In this document: positions 9,885 to 17,194 of the stretch, one piece after another
Layout: every line of letters starts with the position of its first letter
How positions within the stretch are numbered: position 1 is the stretch's first letter
Assembly: GCF_031085165.1 (NCBI RefSeq)
Contig: NZ_JAVHTY010000003.1
Location: 806,001 to 870,000, forward strand
DNA: 64,000 bases
Direction: 5' to 3'
DNA from: Pseudomonas sp. 102515
Lineage (GTDB): Bacteria > Pseudomonadota > Gammaproteobacteria > Pseudomonadales > Pseudomonadaceae
Program-made: the position numbers and the translations under genes
Notes under the pieces: generated by a model
What the model saw: only the letters and a program-made list of their open reading frames with translations
The model's database searches: none
Told to the model about the DNA's origin: nothing

Positions 9885-9903
9885 TCGGCGCCGCTGCGAT
9901 GAC

Positions 9904-9927
9904 GAACGCCCCTTGCCAGGGGCGTTC
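9904..9927 (+). terminator. Bidirectional hairpin between convergent secB and rarD
   Basis: A perfect 9-bp stem (GAACGCCCC / GGGGCGTTC) with a 6-base loop lies between two genes that end toward each other. There is no long T-run on either side, so it may work as a bidirectional or Rho-assisted terminator. Confidence 0.7.
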
Positions 9928-9929
9928 TG

Positions 9930-10817
9930 CTATCTGGCCTTCAGCTTGCGACTGGCGCACCAGAGATCGAAGCTGAACACGGCCAGGCCGGTCCAGATGC
10001 AGATGAAGGCGAACAGCCGTTCGCGGGGGAAGGGTTCGTCGTAGAGCCAGACCGCCTGGATCAGCACCAGGGTCGGTGCCAGGTACTGCAGAAAGCCCAG
10101 CGTCGAATAGGGCAGCTTGCGCGCCGCGGCGTTGAAGCACAGCAGGGGGATCAGGGTGACCGGGCCGGCCAGCACGATCAGCAGGCCCAGCGAGGACCGC
10201 CAGGTCTCGGCCTGCAGGCTCACCCCCGGGGTCAGCAGCGGCAGCGCGACCAGGGCGATCGGCACCAGCATCCAGCTCTCCACCACCATGCCCGGCAAGG
10301 CGGCCACCGGTGTCTGCCGTCGCACCAGGCCATAGAAGGCGAAGCTCAGGGCCAGGGCCAGGGAGACCCAGGGCAGTTGTCCCAGGGTCCACAGTTGCTG
10401 GGCCACGCCCAGCACCGCCAGGCCCACGGCGATCCATTGCAGCGGGCGCAGGCGCTCGCCGAGGATCACCAGGGCGAGCAGGATGTTGACTAGGGGATTG
10501 ATGTAGTAGCCCAGGCTGGCCTCGACCACATGGGCGTTGTTGACCGCCCAGATGTAGACCAGCCAGTTGCAGGCCACCAGCGCACCGGACACCGCCAGCC
10601 AGAGCAGCCGTCGTGGGTGGGCGCGCAACTCCGCCCACCAGCCGCGATGACGCCAGACCAGCAGCAACAGGGCACTGAACAGGGCGGACCAGAGGATGCG
10701 CTGGAACAGGATCTCGGTCGCCGGCAGGGCCGCCAGCAGTTTGAAGAACAGCGGAAACAAGCCCCACAGCCCATAGGCGGTGAGGCCCAGGGCGTAACCC
10801 TGGCGCAAGGCAGACAT
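9930..10817 (-). CDS. rarD: EamA/DMT family transporter RarD
   Basis: A 295-residue inner-membrane protein with ten predicted hydrophobic segments, arranged as two EamA repeats. Signature pieces are GYALGLTAYGLWGLFPLFFK at the N-terminus, YIWAVNNAHVVEASLGYYINP and the second-half LPYSTLGFLQYLAPTL. RarD is named for a chloramphenicol-related phenotype, but its physiological substrate is uncertain. It ends convergently with secB. The next gene upstream on the same strand is srkA, separated by 137 bases in which I see no gene. Confidence 0.92.
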   Translation of the reverse strand: MSALRQGYALGLTAYGLWGLFPLFFKLLAALPATEILFQRILWSALFSALLLLVWRHRGWWAELRAHPRRLLWLAVSGALVACNWLVYIWAVNNAHVVEASLGYYINPLVNILLALVILGERLRPLQWIAVGLAVLGVAQQLWTLGQLPWVSLALALSFAFYGLVRRQTPVAALPGMVVESWMLVPIALVALPLLTPGVSLQAETWRSSLGLLIVLAGPVTLIPLLCFNAAARKLPYSTLGFLQYLAPTLVLIQAVWLYDEPFPRERLFAFICIWTGLAVFSFDLWCASRKLKAR

Positions 10818-10954
10818 GAGGGATCCTTAGGCAGGCAACGTTCTTGTCCGGGCAGGATAGCTCAAGGGACGGCGGGATGTCGGAGTGGGTGGTGCTCCCT
10901 GTCGTTAGTTGTAGCGTGGAATACGGCGCCCTTTTCCACTGAGTCGCACCCAGG

Positions 10955-11929
10955 CTAGAACAACCGCAACGGCGCCTCGTCCAGGGCGGCGCGCTGTTCG
11001 CGCAGGGTAAGGATCTGGTCGCCCCAGTAGCGTTCGCTGCCGAACCAGGGAAAGCTCTTGGGAAAGGCCGGATCGTCCCAGCGGCGCGCCAGCCAGGCGC
11101 TGTAGTGCATCAGTCGCAGCGTGCGCAGCCCCTCGATCAGGGCCAGCTCGCGCGGCTGGAAATCGTGGAATTCCTCGTAGCCGTCCATCAGCTCGGACAG
11201 CTGCGTCAGCCGCTCCTGGCGATCGCCGGCCAGGAGCATCCAGAGATCCTGCATGGCCGGGCCGTGGCGGCAGTCGTCGAGGTCGACGATATGGTAGGCG
11301 TCATCACGGCAGAGCAGGTTGCCCGGATGGCAGTCGCCGTGCAGGCGGATGACGTCGTAGCTGACGCTTTCGAAGAGTTCGTCGAGGCGCTGGAGCAGGT
11401 CGCGTGCCACCGACTCATAGGCCGGCAGCAGGCTCTTGGGGATGAAATTGCCGGTGAGCAGCGTATCCAGAGAGGCATGGCCGTAGCCCTGGACGTCCAG
11501 CGTCTCGCGGTGCTGGAACGGTCGGCTGGCGCCTACCGCATGCAGGCGACCCAGCAACTGGCCAAGGCGATGCAACTGGTTGAGATCGCCCGGCTCCGGC
11601 GCCCGACCGCCGCGGCGGGGAAAGAGCGCGAAGCGGAAGCCGGCATGGCTGAACAGCGTCTGGCCGTCACGCTGCAAGGGCGCGACCACCGGCACCTCGC
11701 GTTCTACCAGTTCGGCGGAAAAGGCGTGTTCTTCCAGAATGGCCGCATCGGTCCAGCGATCCGGGCGATAGAACTTGGCGATCAGCGGGGTCTCGGCTTC
11801 GATGCCGATCTGATAGACGCGATTCTCGTAACTATTGAGGGCCAGTACCCGGGCATCGCTGAGATAGCCCAGGCTTTCGATGGCGTCGATGACGAGGTCG
11901 GGACTCAGATTTTCGAACGGATGAGACAT
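10955..11929 (-). CDS. srkA: Stress response serine/threonine kinase A (YihE-like)
   Basis: A 324-residue aminoglycoside-phosphotransferase-fold kinase. The catalytic loop reads LHGDCHPGNLLC and the metal-binding segment reads HIVDLDDCRHGP; the nucleotide-binding N-lobe includes ENRVYQIG and IAKFYRP. In E. coli this protein dampens stress-induced death by phosphorylating MazF or related targets. I chose the ATG at 11929, six codons inside the longest frame, because MSHPFENL is the family start and a GGAGCGCGC purine-rich stretch precedes it. Confidence 0.92.
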   Translation of the reverse strand: MSHPFENLSPDLVIDAIESLGYLSDARVLALNSYENRVYQIGIEAETPLIAKFYRPDRWTDAAILEEHAFSAELVEREVPVVAPLQRDGQTLFSHAGFRFALFPRRGGRAPEPGDLNQLHRLGQLLGRLHAVGASRPFQHRETLDVQGYGHASLDTLLTGNFIPKSLLPAYESVARDLLQRLDELFESVSYDVIRLHGDCHPGNLLCRDDAYHIVDLDDCRHGPAMQDLWMLLAGDRQERLTQLSELMDGYEEFHDFQPRELALIEGLRTLRLMHYSAWLARRWDDPAFPKSFPWFGSERYWGDQILTLREQRAALDEAPLRLF

Positions 11930-12039
11930 GGCGCGCTCCTCGGTCACGGGGGACGATGGCGATTGCCACCCTGCATCCGGGAGATGCTAGCGCATGCCCG
12001 AGCCCCTTGGCGAAGGCCGGAGTGCTATCTGCTCGCCGG

Positions 12040-13929
12040 TCAGGCGCCGATCACCCCGCCGTCTTCCCGGGTGATGACCATCACCGAGGAGCGTGGCTGG
12101 CCATCCGGTCGTTGCTCCGGGAATTGAGAGCCGCCTTCCTCGCCGGGGTGCTGGATGCCGACGAACATCGTCCGGTAGTCCGGCGAGAAGGCCAGGCCGG
12201 TGACCTCGCAGCCGACCGGGCCGACCAGGAAGCGGCGCATCTCGCCGCTACGCGGATCGGCGCAGAGCATCTGGTTGTTGCCCATGCCCTCGTAGTCGCC
12301 CTTGTTGCTGTACTTGCCGTCGGTGAGCACCCACAGCCGGCCGGCGGCGTCGAAACCCAGACCGTCAGGACTGTTGAACATGTTCTCGGCATTGATCTGC
12401 CGGGAGCCCGCTTCCGGCATGCCCGGATGCACCTTGGGGTTGCCGGCGATGACAAAGAGGTCCCAGTCGAAGCTCAGGGCCGCGGCATCGTCGCCGCTCT
12501 CGCGCCAGCGCACGATCTGGCCGTAGAGGTTGTTGGCGCGAGGGTTGGGGCCACCCACCGGCATGCCGTCTTCACCACGCTTGGTGTTGTTGGTCAGGGT
12601 GCAGTAGACCTGGCCATCCTTGGGACTCACGGCAATCCACTCAGGCCTGTCCATGCGCGTGGCGCCGACCTGGCTGCCGGCCTGGCGGGCATGGATGAGG
12701 ACCTCGGCCTGGCTGGCGAAGCCGTTGGCGGCAATGAGGCCATTCTCGCCGTGCACCAGCGGCAGCCATTGGCCACGGCCCTTGGGCCGGTTCGGGTCGC
12801 GGTCGCCGTCGTCGAAGCGGGCGACATAGAGAGTGCCCTGGTCGAGCAGGTCGCGATTGGCCTTGGGATCGTCCTGCAGGCGATCGCGGCTGACGAACTT
12901 GTAGATGAATTCGCCGCGTTCGTCGTCGCCCATGTAGACCACCACGCGGCCGTCGCGGGTGCGGGTGAGGGCGGCGTTCTCGTGCTTGAAGCGACCCAGG
13001 GCGGTACGTTTGACCGGCTTGCGCTCGGGATCGAAGGGATCGATCTCGGTGATCCAGCCGTGGCGGTTGAGTTCGTTGGGATTTTGCGCCAGGTCGAAAC
13101 GGTCGTCGTGCAGGTGCCAGTCGTTCTCCACGCTGGCGTGCTTGACGCTGTAGCGCTTCTGGGCGGCGTTGAATTTCAGATTGGCGTCGCGGCTGCCAAA
13201 GACGTCGGTGAAATTCTCTTCGCAGGTCAGGTAGGTGTGCCAGGGCGTGGCGCCGCTGGAGCAGTTCTGGAAGGTGCCCAGCACCTCGCGTCCGGCCGGG
13301 TCGGCGGCCGTCTTGAGCAGCTCGTGGCCGGCGGCCGGACCACTGACGGCGATGGGCGTGTTGCCATGCACCCGGCGGTTGTAGGGCGAGCCCTGGATGA
13401 AGTGCCATTGGCCGTCCCGGCGCCGTACTTCGATCACCGAGACGCCCTCGGCGGCCTGGGCCTTGCGAGTGTCTTCCAGCGACTTGGGCGGCGTGCCGTG
13501 GCTGAGCAGGTAGCGATAGTTGGTGTATTCGTTGTTGATCGCCATCAGCGCCCGCTCCGGATCGTCCGGGAAGGGGAAGAAGGCCATGCCATCGTTGTTG
13601 TCGCCGAATTGCACGGCCTGGTCGGCGGCGCTGGGGCTGCCATCGGGACGGAAGGCCGGGCCGTCGGCGTGCAGCGGCTGGCCCCAGCTGATGAGCACGC
13701 TGGCGCGATAGCCGGGCGGCACCACCAGGGTGTCGGCGGTGGAAGCCGGGATGTTGGCGAAGCCGATCAGGGGATTGCCCGTAGCCTCGCCTACGGCGTC
13801 GGCCAGGGCGCTACGCCCGAGCAGGCCACCACCGAGAAACAGGGCGGCACCCGCCAGGGCGCCAGCGCCAATGAAGCGTCGACGGCTCAGCTGGACGAGG
13901 CGTTCGAGATCGGTCTGGTCGTTGTGCAT
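12040..13929 (-). CDS. phoX: Tat-exported PhoX-family alkaline phosphatase
   Basis: A 629-residue protein beginning with a twin-arginine signal (SRRRFIGAGALAGAALFLGGG) and continuing with the PhoX/DUF839 fold: NNEYTNYRYLLSHG, TWGTYLTCEE-like TYLTCEENFTDVFG, EIDPFDPE, YMGDDERGEFIYKFVS and the C-terminal TVFVGIQHPGE-like FVGIQHPGEEGG. PhoX enzymes are calcium/iron-dependent phosphomonoesterases folded in the cytoplasm and exported by Tat. The gene stands alone, and a PhoB-type box precedes it, which fits phosphate-starvation control. Confidence 0.9.
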   Translation of the reverse strand: MHNDQTDLERLVQLSRRRFIGAGALAGAALFLGGGLLGRSALADAVGEATGNPLIGFANIPASTADTLVVPPGYRASVLISWGQPLHADGPAFRPDGSPSAADQAVQFGDNNDGMAFFPFPDDPERALMAINNEYTNYRYLLSHGTPPKSLEDTRKAQAAEGVSVIEVRRRDGQWHFIQGSPYNRRVHGNTPIAVSGPAAGHELLKTAADPAGREVLGTFQNCSSGATPWHTYLTCEENFTDVFGSRDANLKFNAAQKRYSVKHASVENDWHLHDDRFDLAQNPNELNRHGWITEIDPFDPERKPVKRTALGRFKHENAALTRTRDGRVVVYMGDDERGEFIYKFVSRDRLQDDPKANRDLLDQGTLYVARFDDGDRDPNRPKGRGQWLPLVHGENGLIAANGFASQAEVLIHARQAGSQVGATRMDRPEWIAVSPKDGQVYCTLTNNTKRGEDGMPVGGPNPRANNLYGQIVRWRESGDDAAALSFDWDLFVIAGNPKVHPGMPEAGSRQINAENMFNSPDGLGFDAAGRLWVLTDGKYSNKGDYEGMGNNQMLCADPRSGEMRRFLVGPVGCEVTGLAFSPDYRTMFVGIQHPGEEGGSQFPEQRPDGQPRSSVMVITREDGGVIGA

Positions 13930-13974
13930 GCGGATGGCTCCCTCACGGTGTGCAGGCGAGGCTAGTCAGACTAA

Positions 13975-13992
13975 ATGACGTTTTGGTGACAG
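13975..13992 (-). promoter_or_regulatory. Candidate PhoB box upstream of phoX
   Basis: On the minus strand the site reads CTGTCAC, four bases, ACGTCAT: two 7-base half-sites with 4-base spacing, the PhoB architecture. It lies 45 bases upstream of the phoX start. A TAGCCT sequence, ten bases past the box, is at the right distance for a -10 element in a PhoB-dependent promoter. Confidence 0.6.
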
Positions 13993-13995
13993 CCG

Positions 13996-14733
13996 CTAGT
14001 CACCGGGCGGTGGCGTTCGCGCCAGGCAATAGACGTCGACCCGATGGGTGCCGGCGCGTTTGAGCAGCAGCGCCAGGCTGTCGGCGGTCGCGCCCGTGGT
14101 CAGGACGTCATCTACCAGTGCCACATGACGACCCTCCAGTGCGGCGTCCTTCACCAGGGCGAAGGCCTGCTTGAGATTGCGCCGCCGCTCGCTGGCGCTC
14201 AGCCCTTGCTGGCTGTGGTGCTCCTGAACCCGCTGCAGCAGCTCGACCTCGACCGGCAGGTGTAGGGCCTTGCCGAGCCAGCCGGCCAACAGGGCGGCCT
14301 GGTTGAAGCCGCGCTGACGCAGGCGCAGTGGAGAAAGAGGTACCGGCAGCAACAGCGCCGGGCGTGGCTGGCCTTCGTCGAACAGATGCTGTAGATGCCG
14401 CGCCAGCAGCGCCCCGGCCAGACGACCGAGACTGCCCTGGTCACGGTGCTTGAATCTGTTGATCAGGGTGTCGACCGGAAAGGCATAGCGCCAGGGTGTC
14501 AGCACCTGGTCGAAGGCCGGCGGTCTGGCCAGGCAGCTGCCGCACAGCAGGCCGTTCACCGACAGTGGCAGAGCGCAGCACCGGCAATGAGGGCCGAGCC
14601 AGGGGAGTTCGCTGTCGCAGCCTTCGCACAGCGGCAATCCGGCAGGTAGCCAACGGGCGCAGAGGGCACAACTGGTACCCGGCCGCAGGCGTTGCCACTG
14701 GCGCTTCAGGGTATGGGAAAAAGCTAGAGTCAT
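13996..14733 (-). CDS. comF: ComF family protein (phosphoribosyltransferase-like)
   Basis: A 245-residue protein with N-terminal cysteine pairs that look like a zinc ribbon (CALCARW, CEGCD, CRCCALPL, CGSCL), followed by a phosphoribosyltransferase fold with LRQRGFNQA and the PRPP loop VALVDDVLTTGAT. The family includes ComF and GntX, linked to DNA uptake in competent bacteria, although the reaction is undefined. In the pseudomonads I remember, comF is divergent from bioB; here the divergent neighbours are different genes. Confidence 0.9.
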   Translation of the reverse strand: MTLAFSHTLKRQWQRLRPGTSCALCARWLPAGLPLCEGCDSELPWLGPHCRCCALPLSVNGLLCGSCLARPPAFDQVLTPWRYAFPVDTLINRFKHRDQGSLGRLAGALLARHLQHLFDEGQPRPALLLPVPLSPLRLRQRGFNQAALLAGWLGKALHLPVEVELLQRVQEHHSQQGLSASERRRNLKQAFALVKDAALEGRHVALVDDVLTTGATADSLALLLKRAGTHRVDVYCLARTPPPGD

Positions 14734-14791
14734 GGCGGCGTCCGTGCCGATCGAGATCCCTACTGTGCCAGGCAGCGGGCCTGGCGACCAG

Positions 14792-15088
14792 TCAGCCGCG
14801 AATCAGCCAGCCCATCACCATCAGGCCCAGGATCAGCCAGATGACGCCGCCCACTATCGAGCGGGCCATGAAGGCACGCACCGCGGCGTAGAGCAGCAGC
14901 AGGCCGACGGCCAGGACCACGAAACTGATATAGGAGTCGTCCATGCCGATGGAGCGCGCCATGCCATGGAGGAAGTCATGGACGGCATCGGCGATGCCGC
15001 CCAGGACCGAGCCGAACAGGTCGATGATGAAACGGATGACTTGGCCCAGCGCCGCGCCGAGCCAATCGAAGAAGCCTTCAGTACGCAT
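14792..15088 (-). CDS. Small inner-membrane protein of unknown function
   Basis: A 98-residue protein with an amphipathic N-terminus (MRTEGFFDWLGAALGQVIRF) and two hydrophobic helices near the C-terminus: ISFVVLAVGLLLLYAAV and IVGGVIWLILGLMVMGWLI. I chose the ATG at 15088; the longer frame adds 34 residues without coding character. It lies just upstream of comF on the same strand, 58 bases away, and is probably co-transcribed with it. I do not recognise a named family. Confidence 0.7.
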   Translation of the reverse strand: MRTEGFFDWLGAALGQVIRFIIDLFGSVLGGIADAVHDFLHGMARSIGMDDSYISFVVLAVGLLLLYAAVRAFMARSIVGGVIWLILGLMVMGWLIRG

Positions 15089-15194
15089 GGATGTTTCCGG
15101 ATCCTTGGCAATGTCCCTTGGAACCCGCGAAGCCCGCCGGGTTCGCTGGTGATCCGCGCTACACTGCGCGTTTTCCGCAGTGTCTCTCAAGTCT

Positions 15195-15340
15195 TAAGAG
15201 TCTATTCAATGGCTCGCGAGCTAGAGACAAACAAGGCGAAAAGGGCCGAGGAAGCGAAGTTTACATAGGGTAAATGCGCATTCCGAAGCCCTTTTCAACG
15301 CGGTTTGGCCAACGCGCAGCAGACTTTGAACAGACTCTAC
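15195..15340 (+). repeat. 146-bp nested-palindrome repeat, copy 1
   Basis: The element is symmetrical around a central hairpin (TTTAC, 5-base loop, GTAAA at 15260-15274). Further helices are AAAAGGGC/GCCCTTTT, CAAAC/GTTTG and terminal AGAGTCT/AGACTCT. An ungapped copy of the same length lies at 50168-50313 in inverted orientation, with about 27 differences. The right end stops four bases before the ATG of the hydrolase gene at 15345, so the repeat forms that gene's leader. No coding function is apparent. Confidence 0.85.
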
Positions 15341-15344
15341 AGTG

Positions 15345-16046
15345 ATGACCGCTACCGACTCCCTTCCGCTGATCCTGCTTCCCGGCCTGCTCTGCGACAG
15401 CCGTCTCTGGGCCACCCAGGCCGCCGACCTGGCCGACGTCTGTCCGGTACTCATTCCCGACCTCACCCGCGATCTGGGCATCGCCGCCCTGGCGCGCCGG
15501 GTGCTGGCCGAGGCGCCGCCGTGCTTCACCCTGGGCGCGCTGTCCATGGGCGGCTACGTGGCCTTCGAGATCCTGCGCCAGGCGCCCGAGCGGGTGGCGC
15601 GACTGGCGCTGTTCGACACCATGGCCAGCCCGGACGCCCCCGAGCGCGCCGCCCAGCGCCGCGCCATGCTCGAACTGGCCGAGCGCGGGCGTTTCCTCGG
15701 TATCAGTCCGCAACTGCTGCCGCGGCTGATCCACGCCTCGCGCCTGGGCACGCCGGTGGCCGATACCGTGTTGGCCATGGGCAAGGCGGTGGGCAAGGAG
15801 GCCTTCCTGCGCCAGCAGCAGTCGATCATCGATCGCCCCGACTCGCGGCCGACCCTGGCGCAGATCCGCATACCGACCCTGATCGTGGTCGGCGCCCAGG
15901 ACCTGCTCACTCCGCAGGCCGAAGCCGAGCTCATGCACGCCGGTATCCAGGACTCGCGCCTGGTGGTGCTGGATGACTGCGGCCACCTGCCGCCACTGGA
16001 GTTGCCAGAGCGGACCACGGCGCTGCTGCGGGAATGGCTGGCCTGA
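15345..16046 (+). CDS. Alpha/beta-fold hydrolase
   Basis: A 233-residue alpha/beta hydrolase. LILLPGLLCDSRLW forms the oxyanion-hole region, GALSMGGYVAF is the nucleophile elbow (Ser in GxSxG), VVGAQDLLTP carries the likely acid Asp, and DDCGHLPPLE carries the catalytic His. It is predicted to be cytoplasmic, since no signal peptide is seen. The ATG directly follows a 146-bp structured repeat and has no clear Shine-Dalgarno sequence. The substrate is unknown; it does not look like BioH. It is transcribed toward the cupin gene. Confidence 0.85.
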   Translation: MTATDSLPLILLPGLLCDSRLWATQAADLADVCPVLIPDLTRDLGIAALARRVLAEAPPCFTLGALSMGGYVAFEILRQAPERVARLALFDTMASPDAPERAAQRRAMLELAERGRFLGISPQLLPRLIHASRLGTPVADTVLAMGKAVGKEAFLRQQQSIIDRPDSRPTLAQIRIPTLIVVGAQDLLTPQAEAELMHAGIQDSRLVVLDDCGHLPPLELPERTTALLREWLA

Positions 16047-16116
16047 CCCCTCGTCGCGGACGCTGAACCCAGGCGGCAGGCGGGCCTCCATTGGCAAAGC
16101 CCTGAGGGAGTCCAGC

Positions 16117-16704
16117 ATGCCACGTCGTCCGCCTCTGTCCATCCTCTCCCTGGTACTGGGCCTCGCCCCCGCCGCCTTGGCCCTGGCCGCGCCGGTGGGT
16201 GCCGGTCAGCCCGAACGACTGCGCTTCGCCGATGATGGCGTCATCCCCAACAGCCGCCTGCCCGTGCTGCTCTATCGCCAGGTGCCGCTGGAGGGCGCTG
16301 ACCGTGCCGCGGCGCTGGAAGAGCTGTTCGTTACCTATGGCTGGCCGCCGCAATGGCGCTATGGTGTCTACCGCTACCACCACTATCACCCCAATGCCCA
16401 TGAGGTGCTGGGCGTGGCCAGGGGCCGGGCCAAGCTGCGTCTCGGCGGCGAACAGGGGCAGGATGTGCAGGTGACCGCAGGCGACGTGGTAGTGCTGCCA
16501 GCGGGTACCGGACACCGCAACCTGGAGTCCAGCGCGGACTTCCTGGTGGTAGGCGCCTATCCGCCGGATCAGCAGGACTTCATCACCCAGCGCGCCGATC
16601 CAGCCGCCCATGCCCGCTCGGTCGGATTGATCGCCGGGGTGCCCTTGCCGGCGAGCGATCCGGTGACCGGGCGTGAGGGCGCGCTGCCAGCACTCTGGCG
16701 CTAG
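16117..16704 (+). CDS. Exported cupin-domain protein
   Basis: A 195-residue protein with an N-terminal signal peptide (PLSILSLVLGLAPAALALAAP) and a cupin fold. HHYHPNAHEVLGV matches cupin motif 1 with metal-binding histidines and a Glu, and VLPAGTGHRN matches motif 2. This resembles YjlB-like cupins, here in an exported version. The stop codon shares the palindrome CTAG with the stop of the convergent DUF1810 gene. The function is unknown; it could be a metal-dependent enzyme or a sugar-binding protein. Confidence 0.78.
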   Translation: MPRRPPLSILSLVLGLAPAALALAAPVGAGQPERLRFADDGVIPNSRLPVLLYRQVPLEGADRAAALEELFVTYGWPPQWRYGVYRYHHYHPNAHEVLGVARGRAKLRLGGEQGQDVQVTAGDVVVLPAGTGHRNLESSADFLVVGAYPPDQQDFITQRADPAAHARSVGLIAGVPLPASDPVTGREGALPALWR

Positions 16705-17123
16705 CAGAGTCGCGTCAGGGTGGCTTCGTCCGGTTGACCGGCGAAAAAGGTCTTGAGCGCCTGGCGAAAGGGTTCGGGGTCTTCGGCCACGGCAGCGAAG
16801 AGGGTGAGGCTGGAGTGGAACTTGAGATCGTCCGGCTGCCCGAACAGCGCGGTGGCGGACAGCTCAGGATGTTCCAGCGCCGCCGCGGTGATCTCCCGCA
16901 GGCGTGGCCCCAGCAGCGGATGCGTCAGATAGGCATTGGCCTCGTCGCGGGAGGCGATGGCGTAGTGGCGGGCGGTCTCGCTGCGCCCGAGTCCCTGGAT
17001 CTGCGGAAAGATGAACCACATCCAGTGGCTGCGCTTGCGGCCGGCGCGGATCTCCGCCAGGGCGGTGGCATAGGTGTCTGCCTGGGCGTCGAGGAAGCGT
17101 TGCAGATCGTGAACGGCGGGCAT
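16701..17123 (-). CDS. DUF1810 family protein
   Basis: A 140-residue soluble protein with the family signature RKRSHWMWFIFPQIQGLG and YAIASRDEANAYLTHPLLG, the DUF1810 arrangement. I chose the ATG at 17123, which gives the usual length of about 140 residues. The stop codon overlaps that of the convergent cupin gene by two bases. The function of DUF1810 proteins has not been established as far as I know. Confidence 0.85.
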   Translation of the reverse strand: MPAVHDLQRFLDAQADTYATALAEIRAGRKRSHWMWFIFPQIQGLGRSETARHYAIASRDEANAYLTHPLLGPRLREITAAALEHPELSATALFGQPDDLKFHSSLTLFAAVAEDPEPFRQALKTFFAGQPDEATLTRLC

Positions 17124-17194
17124 GGCGGAAACTCCGGGCCTTTTGCCTATCGGCAGGCTGGCCCGGAGGAAGTGCCGGTCAAGGGATGAGCGGT

